The notes: generated by a model not told the origin, from the letters alone. Positions 54,650 to 63,900 are shown, counted from the first letter of the stretch. The stretch is DNA of 64,000 nucleotides from Prevotellaceae bacterium (GCA_015257125.1 JABZKU010000004.1:1-64000), one strand, 5' to 3'. Program-made: numbers and translations.

Positions 54650-56923
54650 ATGCCCCTAATGGAACATATTTGTACAAGCGCTTCGTCTAATTTAGACGAA
54701 GCGCTCAATTTAGACGCTTATCTTGCTGACAACGCCACTCGTGTGCTTGAGTTTCGGGTTAATTGGCGACTCGAAGAACTGCAGTTCAAGGAACCTGCCG
54801 GTACCTCTCGAGGGGTTATGCGTACTCGCAAAGTCTGGTATGTGGAGTTGAATTGTATAATTGACGATAATTGTTATACAGGAATTGGAGAATGTGCACC
54901 ATTACCTGGGTTGAGCTGCGACAATTGTGCAGATTATGAAAATATACTCTCCGATGCCTGCCAACAATGGCAAACGCAGCGTCGAGTCCCAAGCAGCGAA
55001 CTCATTGACTACCCTTCGATCTTGATGGGATTTGAAACTGCAGAGCGTTCTTTACTTGGGGATCTTGCTGGAATCGGCCCTTATGTCTTGTGGCATTCGT
55101 CTTTTTTAGAAACGGATGAAGGGATTCGTATCAATGGATTGGTATGGATGGGCACCGCCGAGGAGATGCAAGCACGGATGGATGCCAAATTGCGTATGGG
55201 ATTCAGTTGCGTTAAATTGAAAATTGGAGCGATTGACTTTGAGCGCGAATTGGATTTGATCAAAAGGTTGCGCGAACGATATTCGGTAGAGCGTGTAGAG
55301 TTACGTTTAGACGCGAATGGCGCCTTCCCTGTCGAAGAAACATTTGAACGATTGCGGCGATTGGCTCCCTATGATATCCATAGTATCGAGCAGCCCATTC
55401 GACCGGGACAATGGGAAGCTATGGCAAATTTGTGTAGAACTTCCCCTATTCCCATTGCATTAGATGAAGAGTTGATAGGCGTGAATCGTATAAATGATAA
55501 GATTCGCCTGTTGGACGTTGTTCAACCTCAATACATTATCTTAAAACCCTCTTTACATGGTGGTTTTAGTGGTTGTAAAGAATGGGAAACTTTGGCAGAT
55601 GAGCGCAGTATAGCTTTGTGGTATACTTCGGCACTGGAGAGTAATGTCGGTTTAAATGCAATTGCTCAATGGACCTCGCGTTATCAGTTTAATGATTCTG
55701 TAAGTCTAAGAGGGAATGAATCTAAAAAAACTGCCCGCGATTTAACACTGCCGCAAGGCTTAGGAACAGGTCAGTTGTTTGTCACAAATTACGCTTCCTT
55801 GCCTTTGTACGTTGAGGGCGAACGATTGTATTTGCGAAGCAAACAGGAGCGCTTTGAACGTGCGGTAGATGAATTTTGTGAAATATTGGAGAACGATCAA
55901 ATTGAAGAATTGTCACTAAAAACCAGTGGTAGCACGGGCTCTCCTCAAGTTATTTGTGTAACAAAAGCGCAGCTGCGTGCCAGTGCGAATAGAACCATTC
56001 ACGCACTCAATCTTCCTGAAGGGACTCGTGCACTTCTTTGTTTGCCGATCGTTTATATCGCCGGAAAAATGATGTTGGTGCGCGCATGGGAAGGCAAGTG
56101 GCAACTCCAATGTGTGGCGCCTTCCTTACACCCTTTTGCAGACTTGTCTGAATCTCCCGATTTTGTAGCACTCACGCCGGCACAAGCTACTGCCACTTAC
56201 GATGTTCCTGCAGAACGATTGTTGCTCGAGCAGACAGGCTGCGTATTGTTGGGGGGCGGAAAAATCGATGAGGCTTTGGAATGCAAATTGCAGTCATGTC
56301 AAGGGCGCGTGTGGAGCTCGTATGGAATGACAGAAACACTTTCACATATTGCACTCAGACGAATCAATGGTGAACAAAAGTCGCAAGGGTATTCCCCTAT
56401 GGCTGGAGTTTCTGTGAAAATAAACACTGAAGGTTGCTTGGTTGTTGATGATATGCCACTGGGCATTAAAGGATTGGTCACGCATGATTTAGCACAAATC
56501 GCACCCGATGGTAGTTTCACGATTCTGGGTAGAACTGACAACGTGATTAATTCCGGTGGAGTGAAGTTACATTTGGAGGCACTTGAGGAACAGTTGGCTG
56601 CTTTACCCTTTCGTTTTGTCTTGACTTCTGTTCCTGATGCTGTACTCGGGGAAGCATTGACGCTCTTGCTTGAGGAGAGTCCGTTAGCCCGAACGTGGTG
56701 CGGAGCAGACGAAGAGGAGGTATTTACCCAAGTCGATCTGTCTGAGTCCACTCTACTCCTTTCATTCTTGCGCGCGAAGCTAACTTCGCACAGTATGCCC
56801 AAAAAAGTTTTTGTGGTGGAGCAGATTCCGCTTACAGCATCAGGTAAGCCCGCACGATCTCGTATCAAAGCCTTAGCTGCTCATTGTCTTTCGCACGAGA
56901 AAGATGGAATAAAGCGCAGTTGA
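54650..56923 (+). CDS. MenC-MenE fusion: O-succinylbenzoate synthase and OSB-CoA ligase
   Basis: 757 aa. Residues ~30-370 are MenC, an enolase-superfamily dehydratase with all catalytic positions: KLK near 188, the metal residues in LDANG, IEQP and LDEE, and the distal Lys in LKPSLHGG. Residues ~400-757 are MenE, an acyl-CoA ligase with TSGSTGSP near 424, SSYGMTE, GRTDNVINSGGVK and the C-terminal Lys of ASGKPARSRIK. Both halves look active, so one polypeptide would make OSB and activate it to OSB-CoA for MenB. ATG at 54650; another Met is at 54659. Confidence 0.93.
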   Translation: MPLMEHICTSASSNLDEALNLDAYLADNATRVLEFRVNWRLEELQFKEPAGTSRGVMRTRKVWYVELNCIIDDNCYTGIGECAPLPGLSCDNCADYENILSDACQQWQTQRRVPSSELIDYPSILMGFETAERSLLGDLAGIGPYVLWHSSFLETDEGIRINGLVWMGTAEEMQARMDAKLRMGFSCVKLKIGAIDFERELDLIKRLRERYSVERVELRLDANGAFPVEETFERLRRLAPYDIHSIEQPIRPGQWEAMANLCRTSPIPIALDEELIGVNRINDKIRLLDVVQPQYIILKPSLHGGFSGCKEWETLADERSIALWYTSALESNVGLNAIAQWTSRYQFNDSVSLRGNESKKTARDLTLPQGLGTGQLFVTNYASLPLYVEGERLYLRSKQERFERAVDEFCEILENDQIEELSLKTSGSTGSPQVICVTKAQLRASANRTIHALNLPEGTRALLCLPIVYIAGKMMLVRAWEGKWQLQCVAPSLHPFADLSESPDFVALTPAQATATYDVPAERLLLEQTGCVLLGGGKIDEALECKLQSCQGRVWSSYGMTETLSHIALRRINGEQKSQGYSPMAGVSVKINTEGCLVVDDMPLGIKGLVTHDLAQIAPDGSFTILGRTDNVINSGGVKLHLEALEEQLAALPFRFVLTSVPDAVLGEALTLLLEESPLARTWCGADEEEVFTQVDLSESTLLLSFLRAKLTSHSMPKKVFVVEQIPLTASGKPARSRIKALAAHCLSHEKDGIKRS

Positions 56924-56960
56924 GTACGGCCGCTATCTCATGAATGAACTGCCCTTAGAC

Positions 56961-56997
56961 AAGATCGGCCGGACATGTAAAATGTCCGGCCGATCTT
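56961..56997. terminator. Bidirectional terminator between menCE and the converging gene
   Basis: A perfect 16 bp stem (56961-56976 with 56982-56997) and a 5 nt loop. It lies 37 nt after menCE and 15 nt beyond the stop of the minus-strand gene. Confidence 0.82.
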
Positions 56998-57012
56998 GTT
57001 GGTAAGTCGTAT

Positions 57013-58317
57013 TTAGTTTTCCCAACTCCATGCTCCGGTTTGTGGGATCTGGATGTTAGGGAAGTGTTTGCGGAGCAAGCGCACGCTAATGGAGCTTGGG
57101 CGCTCGAAATAACATCGTTCGTAGCGAGTTAGTATTTCGTCTTTTTCGAGTGGACGATGTGCATCCGCCAATATGCGCGCAATGCGACAATAGTCAAAGA
57201 GTAGTTGTTCGGAGATCAAGCGTACGCCCTTCTCTCCTTGTTCGATCCATGGATGGTGTTGCAACAAGGCTTCGAGACGTTTTTCTTCTGTGATGGTTGC
57301 AATCTGGTTCGTTGTTTCCTGATCTGAGATCATCCGCGGCAACAGGTCTGCCGCGATTTTTTCGGGCGAAACGTACGAAGGAACGAGTTGTAAATAAGTC
57401 AGTGTGGCGCGCAACATTCTGCGTGTGGCGATAATGTCGCCAATAGGGACAATTAAATCCCCGGCCCACGTAAATTCAGCGGCACTTCGGGTCATCACCG
57501 TCAACCCCAGAAGATGGAGGAAACGTTCGGGAAGCATGGCGGTGAGTGATGTGAGCGGCTCTACAGGCATCATTAGCAAGCGATCTCGAAGCAGCGTCAT
57601 TCTTTTTGGGAAATCCTCATCGAGCGATAAATTGGAAAGCGTTTCTCCGTTGAGCAGCGGACGTAAAAAAACATGCTCAATCTCATGGGTGACAACGACG
57701 GCAGAGCGAAGGCGAAGAATGTTGGCGATCACCTCCGGCGAAAGTCCTTCTAAATAAAAGCGGCGCACCATCTCTGCTAAATCTGGAATGCGCGTTTGTA
57801 GCAGATGTATGATTTCCGTGAAAACGCACTCGATTTCGATGATTTCCGCAAAACAATCTTCTTCTGTGGAGGTCGGGGTTAGAAAGGAATGTGCATTTTC
57901 ATTGAGCTGATGGGGCATTGTCGACTCACTGTCGGCAAATAGCTGATTGTCTGTGATTTCAAACGGGTGAAGCTGGTTTAAATCCTTGGGAAAGGTCAGT
58001 GGAGCGCGCTCGTTGATCCATTTCGTGACGATGCCTTCGGGATCTGCATGCACTTCTTCGCGCATTTCATCGAAAATTGTGAGAAATACGCTGCCGACCC
58101 CGGGCCATTCTGAAACCTCACCGCGGTGCAACTGAAGTAGCCCACCGATGCTGCGGGTATTTTGGCGCTCTAATCGGCGTATAACGACTCGGCGTTCGGG
58201 ATTGGTACCTAAAAAATGGAGGCATATTTTCTCAAGAGCAGCCATCACACGCTCGGTGTGTTGCTGATCTTGCAAAAAATCAAATGAAGAATAGTCTGGA
58301 AAAAGGGTTGCTTCCAT
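57013..58317 (-). CDS. Unrecognised protein with sigma-factor-like helical segment
   Basis: 434 aa, soluble, no signal peptide. I do not recognise a named family. It is helical and charged. Around residues 165-215, IPDLAEMVRRFYLEGLSPEV followed by IANILRLRSAVVVTHEIEHV looks like a helix-turn-helix of the sigma-70 or RNA-polymerase-associated kind, and a second such segment may lie near residue 385 (ADAHRPLEKDEILTRYE). It is convergent with the men operon and alone on its strand. It could be a transcription-related protein; this is a guess from local pattern only. Confidence 0.6.
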   Translation of the reverse strand: MEATLFPDYSSFDFLQDQQHTERVMAALEKICLHFLGTNPERRVVIRRLERQNTRSIGGLLQLHRGEVSEWPGVGSVFLTIFDEMREEVHADPEGIVTKWINERAPLTFPKDLNQLHPFEITDNQLFADSESTMPHQLNENAHSFLTPTSTEEDCFAEIIEIECVFTEIIHLLQTRIPDLAEMVRRFYLEGLSPEVIANILRLRSAVVVTHEIEHVFLRPLLNGETLSNLSLDEDFPKRMTLLRDRLLMMPVEPLTSLTAMLPERFLHLLGLTVMTRSAAEFTWAGDLIVPIGDIIATRRMLRATLTYLQLVPSYVSPEKIAADLLPRMISDQETTNQIATITEEKRLEALLQHHPWIEQGEKGVRLISEQLLFDYCRIARILADAHRPLEKDEILTRYERCYFERPSSISVRLLRKHFPNIQIPQTGAWSWEN

Positions 58318-58516
58318 CGCCCGACGTTTTGTTGCGCAGCTCTCTATTCAATGCGCAAAATGATGTTTCAGAGCAAATATAATCAAAAACTCTCATTTTC
58401 CGAAGTTTTAAGCGGAAAAATAAGGTTCATCCGATATTTGGAGTGATGGGGTTCTAAAAAGAAGAAAACCGCTGAACAAATTGTATATTTGAATTAGCAC
58501 AAACAAATATGCAGCT

Positions 58517-58579
58517 ATGAACAGCAGTTTTCTATATCATGCTTGGGGATTGTATCACCAAGATATATGGACAGATTGA
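58517..58579 (+). pseudogene. Possible start fragment of an ISL3-type transposase
   Basis: A 20-codon reading frame MNSSFLYHAWGLYHQDIWTD, ending in TGA, resembles the opening of Bacteroidetes ISL3-family transposases. A TATATTTG -7 box lies at 58484-58491, just upstream. Nothing of the rest of such an element is seen. The remainder of 58318-58726 holds two inverted repeats (58639-58649/58668-58678 and 58689-58695/58704-58710) that could terminate the minus-strand module. Confidence 0.35.
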
Positions 58580-58638
58580 CAAAAAACAGCTGTCAAAGAC
58601 TTCCTCTTTCTCACAAGAAAGATAGACATAGATAATAA

Positions 58639-58710
58639 TATAGTCAATGATCCTTTTTGTAAAGAACCATTGACTATACCATCATCGGGAGACCTTTGCA
58701 CAGAGGTCTC
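58639..58710 (-). terminator. Pair of inverted repeats beyond the DUF1266 gene
   Basis: An 11 bp perfect stem (58639-58649 with 58668-58678) and a 7 bp stem (58689-58695 with 58704-58710), placed 17-90 nt after the DUF1266 stop. They may act as terminator or be leftovers of a mobile element. Confidence 0.4.
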
Positions 58711-58726
58711 GGTCAGCTTTGAATAG

Positions 58727-59434
58727 TTATTTAAAGCTGTATTTGGAATACACATCCGTGTCAGACTCTCTATGATATAGAGCCTTACAATCGTCTATGA
58801 TATCCTCTGTACCAAATCCGTGAATGGCTCGACCCATTAAGAACGAGACCGTATAGTCGTTCCAGTCTTTGCCTAATGACGATGCTTTCTCCGCTCCTTC
58901 ATTGAGGTACTTCCACATTTCCGCTTCACTGATGTATTGCAACCAATAACACCATTTTGCCAAGCTCACCAGTCGGCATACGTCCCAAGCATACGTGGAG
59001 GTTGTGGTCTGGACTTGAGCCAAATCCGTTTTTAACCCGTCTGCTATCAAAGTCTGCAGCTCAATAAGTTCCTCGGAAGAACCTCCTTGAGCAAGGACTT
59101 CGTCCAATTCCGTACTCAGCTCTAAATTAAGCAGAGCGTTTAGCGTCTCTAGAGCATCTTCCCGACCATTAATGCTCCATTGTTTTTGAAGCCCGGTCTT
59201 GTATACATTCATATTATCATCGGTGATAATACTAAGGATGTCCTCACTGCGATAACAAGACAAGATGGCTCCAAATACCAGTAACCTTTTCTTTTCCTCG
59301 GTGAGCGGTGTTTGAGGATGAGAAGCCAAAAAGGCTTTCAGGTTTTTCTTAGCAAAGATCCGAGACACGATTTCAAGCACGATAAAAGCAATAATCAAGA
59401 CAGCGACTATTGCCACGATGATTTTCCAGATCAT
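58727..59434 (-). CDS. Membrane-anchored DUF1266 protein
   Basis: 235 aa. One N-terminal transmembrane helix, then a soluble domain with AWDVCRLVSLAKWCYWLQYI, EAEMWKYLNEGAEKASSLGK and FLMGRAIHGFG, the core of DUF1266. The function of DUF1266 is unknown. Last gene of the four-gene module starting at 61845. Confidence 0.75.
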   Translation of the reverse strand: MIWKIIVAIVAVLIIAFIVLEIVSRIFAKKNLKAFLASHPQTPLTEEKKRLLVFGAILSCYRSEDILSIITDDNMNVYKTGLQKQWSINGREDALETLNALLNLELSTELDEVLAQGGSSEELIELQTLIADGLKTDLAQVQTTTSTYAWDVCRLVSLAKWCYWLQYISEAEMWKYLNEGAEKASSLGKDWNDYTVSFLMGRAIHGFGTEDIIDDCKALYHRESDTDVYSKYSFK

Positions 59435-59481
59435 ACAAATATTATTTTGAAGTTAAACATAAGTCTATTATATCATATTTC

Positions 59482-60525
59482 CTACTTATCCACATGCTTC
59501 CCCATCATTTCTTCTACAGAAAGACAGAACCCGATCTCTTGGTAGATTTCAAGCAATAGGTCTTCGTTTAAAGATGTTTTCCCGCTAAGGCGAAGAAATC
59601 CTTTTGGCATATTGGAGGCATAATAAAATGTATCTCCGCTAAAGGAGAGCATCAAGTCATGAGTAAAGGAACAACGAAGAGCGGTAAGTTTCTTCATCAT
59701 TGCCGGGGTCAAAATCATACGGGCTTCTACCTCGTCATCGGCATATACGGTAAAGAGACGTTCAAACTCGGGGTCTTCCAAATAAACAAACTTTGCTTTA
59801 TGTCTCTCCCTCAGTTTTTGTATCGTCAGAGCGAAGTAGCCCAACTTATCCTCCAAATGGTCGGGAAGCAGCATAACAAATCCCCTGCAAGTTCTTGGAA
59901 GACGGCAGTAACCAAACATTCCCCTAAAGCTGAACATCGTGCTCTCTACTTGTGCGCCCCACATCGGACTGAAAATCGCCCGATAGAGGAGCCTAAAGGA
60001 TCTCCATAGTTTAATATTCTGTTCATTTGTTGCGGTTACTCCTATATCGGCTATTGTCAATGCTTGATGCTGAGTTGGGAAACTCAATGCACCGTAACTT
60101 GCCACTTGCAGAGTACCCTCCGACCTATTTGGGGTTCCGAATAGTCTGCTTGCCCGAATATCGGACACCTTTACTTCTTTTGTCGGAGAATAATTTGCAT
60201 CCGGAAATAGCTGGTTGATAATTTGCCCCATTACTTTTTCCTCTTTCTGCTTCAGTATATTTAGGCATAAAGAGAACAGCGTATTGAGGACCACAAAGGC
60301 GACAAAGAATATGACGACATACGTTGCCGTTATTTGTGAGGGTTCATAATTGCCCGCTTCGACGATAGACCTTCCGAATATAGTGAATGCAAGCCAAAGC
60401 AGAGCCAAAGGGTAAACGGTATAAATGAGAAGCCTAACAATCTTATGCCACATAGCTATGTGGGTTAGTTGCCCTCTCATTTGTTGAGCGACAATCTTGA
60501 AGTCAATCATGTGGTCTTCTTTCAT
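59482..60525 (-). CDS. DUF3137 membrane protein
   Basis: 347 aa from the ATG at 60525, 3 nt after lemA. Two hydrophobic segments near residues 30-50 and 65-90 are followed by a long soluble domain with FRGMFGYCRLPRTCRGFVML and DDEVEARMILTPAMMKKL. This matches DUF3137, which is commonly paired with LemA. The function is unknown; the pairing suggests a membrane complex. Confidence 0.8.
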   Translation of the reverse strand: MKEDHMIDFKIVAQQMRGQLTHIAMWHKIVRLLIYTVYPLALLWLAFTIFGRSIVEAGNYEPSQITATYVVIFFVAFVVLNTLFSLCLNILKQKEEKVMGQIINQLFPDANYSPTKEVKVSDIRASRLFGTPNRSEGTLQVASYGALSFPTQHQALTIADIGVTATNEQNIKLWRSFRLLYRAIFSPMWGAQVESTMFSFRGMFGYCRLPRTCRGFVMLLPDHLEDKLGYFALTIQKLRERHKAKFVYLEDPEFERLFTVYADDEVEARMILTPAMMKKLTALRCSFTHDLMLSFSGDTFYYASNMPKGFLRLSGKTSLNEDLLLEIYQEIGFCLSVEEMMGKHVDK

Positions 60526-60528
60526 CAA

Positions 60529-61098
60529 TTATCCGAAAATCTCCTTGATATGAATGTCGCCCAACTCACTTTCAGGAATTCGTATCAATGCTTCTTTCCC
60601 AAGATGTTTTCTTGAAGCAATGTATGAAGACGGGAACATTTCTACGGCATTGTTGTAATCCGTTACGGTTGCGTTATAAGTTCGGCGTATAGCCTGCAAT
60701 TCGTTCTCCATATCCGTTATCTGATATTGGAGATAGACAAACTGCTCATTGGCTTTGAGATCCGGATTACTCTCAACAACGGCCTTAACTTGTTTGAGAA
60801 GAGCGGAGATCTCTGTCCCATCCTTGATTTGTTCTGCTTCGGGGGCTCCGTCTGCTCGAGACCTTAGTTCAGCTATGCGGGTAAGGATTTCATTTTCGTG
60901 TCCCATATACGCTTTAAGAGATGCCACCAAATTAGGTATAAGGTCATTTCTCTGCTTGAGTACCACACAAATGCCACTCCGGCATTGTTCCACCCTGTTT
61001 TTCTTGGCAATGAGATTATTAGAGGTGATTATACCCCAAATCAGTATAAGCACAGCTATTGCGATAAGGACACTCCCGGCAATTATTAATGCAGTCAT
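60529..61098 (-). CDS. lemA: LemA-family protein
   Basis: 189 aa. A single N-terminal membrane segment (LIAIAVLILIWGIITSNNLI) precedes the helical LemA domain (KNRVEQCRSGICVVLKQRND; LIPNLVASLKAYMGHE; YNATVTDYNNAVEMFPS). LemA is an ancient membrane protein with an exposed helical bundle and no settled function. It is followed by DUF3137 in the same orientation. Confidence 0.92.
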   Translation of the reverse strand: MTALIIAGSVLIAIAVLILIWGIITSNNLIAKKNRVEQCRSGICVVLKQRNDLIPNLVASLKAYMGHENEILTRIAELRSRADGAPEAEQIKDGTEISALLKQVKAVVESNPDLKANEQFVYLQYQITDMENELQAIRRTYNATVTDYNNAVEMFPSSYIASRKHLGKEALIRIPESELGDIHIKEIFG

Positions 61099-61113
61099 AC
61101 AAATTCGCTTGTC

Positions 61114-61845
61114 TCAATGATTATTTCTTAGTACTCTTGTCGTCTTCATAGTGGCGTCGTACTCTTTCCATACCCCCGAACGTTCTCCATCGGCATACTG
61201 TCCCTCTACAACCAAAATCGGATCTCCGTTGCGCAAAACTTCTTCTTTGTACGCCCCATGTAGCACGCCCATGCGATAAGTTCGTGTGACTTTGCTTTCA
61301 ACGCCATCTCCCTGTTTCGTGAGTTTCCACTCGACCCCGTCTTTCTTCCCATTCACCCAACGGGTCTCAAGTATTTGAGCACCGTTTTGGCTGTCATACC
61401 GCTTCTCAAAGCCGTTTTCCACACTTTCCTGGTATTCTTTCTCCAAATCCAAACGACCGTCTTTGAAATAGGTTTTTACACAGCCATCGATTTTGCCCTT
61501 CTTCATAGGGGTAATCTTGCTGACAGTTTTGCCGTCTTGGTAGTACTCCGTGAACACCCCATTTCTTTTCCCCTGGTCATACGCTCCCGTTTCTCTCAGT
61601 ACACCATCCCGATAGCGGTGGTACTTGCCATCCATCAGTCCGTTAGAAAAGGAAATAGTCTCTTCGTCAAGCTCCCGCTTGATACGCCACTCTCCCTGCA
61701 AGGGTTGTCGGCTGTCCTTTTCGAAATAAACTGTCGTATTGTTTTCGCCCGATAGGGGTAAGAGTTCATTGCTTAGAATCACCTTTTGAGCCGATACCGA
61801 AAGGCTCAGCAACAGAGAGAAGAAAAAGAGAATATATCGATTCAT
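61114..61845 (-). CDS. Exported MORN-repeat (YwqK-like) protein
   Basis: 243 aa. A signal peptide (YILFFFSLLLSLSVSAQ) is followed by at least six MORN-type repeats of the YwqK family (GLMDGKYHRYRDGVLRETGA; KRNGVFTEYYQDGKTVSKI; KIDGCVKTYFKDGRLDLEKE; RSGVWKEYDA). YwqK-like proteins are frequent accessory, sometimes immunity-type, proteins in Bacteroidetes. First gene of the lemA module. The 61846-62100 gap contains nothing recognisable. Confidence 0.82.
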   Translation of the reverse strand: MNRYILFFFSLLLSLSVSAQKVILSNELLPLSGENNTTVYFEKDSRQPLQGEWRIKRELDEETISFSNGLMDGKYHRYRDGVLRETGAYDQGKRNGVFTEYYQDGKTVSKITPMKKGKIDGCVKTYFKDGRLDLEKEYQESVENGFEKRYDSQNGAQILETRWVNGKKDGVEWKLTKQGDGVESKVTRTYRMGVLHGAYKEEVLRNGDPILVVEGQYADGERSGVWKEYDATMKTTRVLRNNH

Positions 61846-62100
61846 ATTATAATAGAATGCCCAATTATTTAATTGGTTACTTTTGTTTCATTGCATGTTT
61901 AATAAACGTGAAACTATGTGCTTCGCTTCCTTTGTCCTTTGTTGCTTTAAGTTTCTCTGCTCTCGAGCATATAAGAAAATATCCTGCTCTTTTATCAAGA
62001 GGCAAGAGCATACACAGATGCTCAATGGCAAAGATAGAGCTTTTTTGCAATACTCTGACCAAAACAATGGATAAAAACAAAGGAAGACCTACATCATTAC

Positions 62101-63230
62101 CCGTAGAGTCAACCGGCAAGTGCAAAATTAGACTATTCTTTTGAAGAACTCAGCTTTTGGTGTTTCAAACCTCAGCTTTTGTCTGGGTCTACTGTTGATT
62201 TTCTTCTGTATACTTGCAATCTTTTTATCGGTAAGATTATCGAAGTTGGTGTGCTTTGGGAATATACTGTCTGATGAGTTTATTTGTATTTTCAATCGCT
62301 CCTTTCTGCCAAGAGGCATAAGGATCGGCAAAATAAACGACCGCGCCCAAATACTTTGTAATCAGCTTGTGTGCGGCGAATTCAGGGCCGTTGTCAGTGG
62401 TGATGGTCTTGATGTGTTTCTTGTAGGGCAGCAGCAGACGTCTGACCGCTTTGGCCAATGGCTCGGACTTCTTCCCATGGGCAAGTTTGGTCATGAGGAG
62501 CATGTTTGTGGAACGCTCCACGATCGTGAGTATGGCGTGGTTGTGACCGTCCACAATCAAATCCATCTCAAAATCCCCAAAGCGTTTTCCGTCCGCCTGC
62601 TCGGGACGCGAGTGAATGCTCGTTCTGTCGGCAATGGGGAAACGCTTGTATTTGGGTCTGCGCCTATATTTGAGCTTATGACGCGTGTGGCGCGCCAATT
62701 CTCCGGTTGTGTCGGCATGGATCAGGTTGTAGATGCTTTGGTGTGAAACACTGACGCCTTCCTTCTTCAACACGCCCGATATTTGTCGCGGTGACCACTG
62801 TTCTTCGATGATGAGTTGTTTGATTCTCCACACCAATTCGGGAGCAAGGGCAGCATTGCGTGTGGAACGCTTGCGACGTTCCATCGCCTTGTCGTGCGCC
62901 TTGAACCAAATGTACTTGCCCGACGGGGTGCTGTTGCGTTTCAATTCACGAGAAAGCGTGGATTGGCTGATTCCCACGATACGTGCGATTTCTTTTCTTG
63001 GGCATTTTCTTTGCAGCAAGGCAAAGATTTGCGACCTTTGCTCCGAGGTTAGTTGTTTATACATACGCAATACAAAGATAATTAATCTCCGAGAGTCCTC
63101 GAAAGGGGACTCTTTTTTGTATTGCCGGCATCGCTCTTCGGGGCTACGCGCCCCGGCCGCGAGGCCTACCCGCGGTGTTTTTCATAGATTAGAGCCTATG
63201 AAAAACGAATGATTTGTTGCACTTCGATTT
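62101..63230 (-). mobile_element. IS30-family insertion sequence (inactive copy)
   Basis: The left boundary is set by the terminus CCGTAGAGTCAACCGGCAAG shared with the remnants at 26.4 and 28.4 kb. The right end is unclear: an AAGTGCAA match to the left end occurs in inverted orientation at 63217-63224, but I could not prove a terminal inverted repeat. A hairpin of AGAGTCC/GGACTCT follows the transposase start side. Only the left end is well supported. Confidence 0.6.
62128..63070 (-). pseudogene. IS30-family transposase, frameshifted near the 3' end
   Basis: The first frame gives 277 aa: an N-terminal HTH (KEIARIVGISQSTLSRELKR) and a DDE core with Asp in FGDFEMDLIV, Asp in TTDNGPEF and Glu in KGAIENTNKLIRQ. 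It then stops early (PKAHQLR). The last ~45 residues (NFDNLTDKKIASIQKKINSR to KRIV) continue in another frame. Compared with the 26.2 kb copy there is one extra base in 62247-62260. The catalytic triad is intact, so only the C-terminal tail is lost. Confidence 0.85.
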
Positions 63231-63312
63231 TGAAAGTACGAGCGACCAAACTATATGATATCTTGTCGCCTATTGTTGAAGTCATGTTTGCACTTCTTGA
63301 TTTCACCATAGG

Positions 63313-63900
63313 GAGCCCAACGCGTGCGCGCATACGCGCGTCCGCCGTTTTTCGTTTTTTGCCTTCACCGCTTCACCTAACCCTATTAAAAAGTTGATGA
63401 ATAGGGAGTTAAGTGTGAAGGAAAACCTCTCTTCCCCTTCACCTGTGAAGCGCTAAAATGGCTAAAAAGTTCACCCGTAAGCTGCAATATATCAGGTTAT
63501 TAGGTGTGAAGGTGAAGGGTGAAGGCTAGTATTGCGAACTCGCTGAGTGCGTGATGCGTAGGTGCGTGTCCGTTTAGGCGCACATGTGCGTGCGAGAAAA
63601 CGGAATGAAGAGAGCGGGCTAGAAGAAGGGCGAATCTTTTCCCGAAAACAAGTGAGGAAATAGAAGAAACAAGAGAAGGAACGAAAAAAAGTCCACTTGT
63701 TTTTCTTGAAGCGATATGACTATCGAAAAATATTGGTATTTTCTTCTCTAAAACTTCGATGATTCGAAACTAAATGCTTACTTTTGCCCTTGATAAAACA
63801 CACCTTTTCCCTATTCTGCCGCATTGCGGCGTCAATATAGTGCAACATCAATGGACTTTCTCCTTGAGAATCAGCGCGAACGATCTTTGATTTATTGAAA
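63313..63900. repeat. Non-coding repeat module, copy 2 (inverted relative to copy 1)
   Basis: The reverse complement matches 24274-24837 in the same order of landmarks. 63313-63369 is the GCG-palindrome/GTGAAGGCAAAAAACG end; 63361-63530 is a TTCACC/GGTGAA-rich field; around 63540-63600 is GCGCACTC and GGCGCAC; 63640-63710 is a short-repeat cluster with AAAGTCCACTTG; and 63740-63900 is the TTTCGAATCATCGA, GTGTTTTATCAAG and TCAAAGATCGT block. 63071-63312 and 63901-64000 hold no gene I can support. Confidence 0.65.

Noticed and set aside
62128..63070. Programmed frameshifting in the IS30 transposase
   Set aside because: The 26 kb copy has the same region in a single frame without the extra base, so a simple mutation is more likely.
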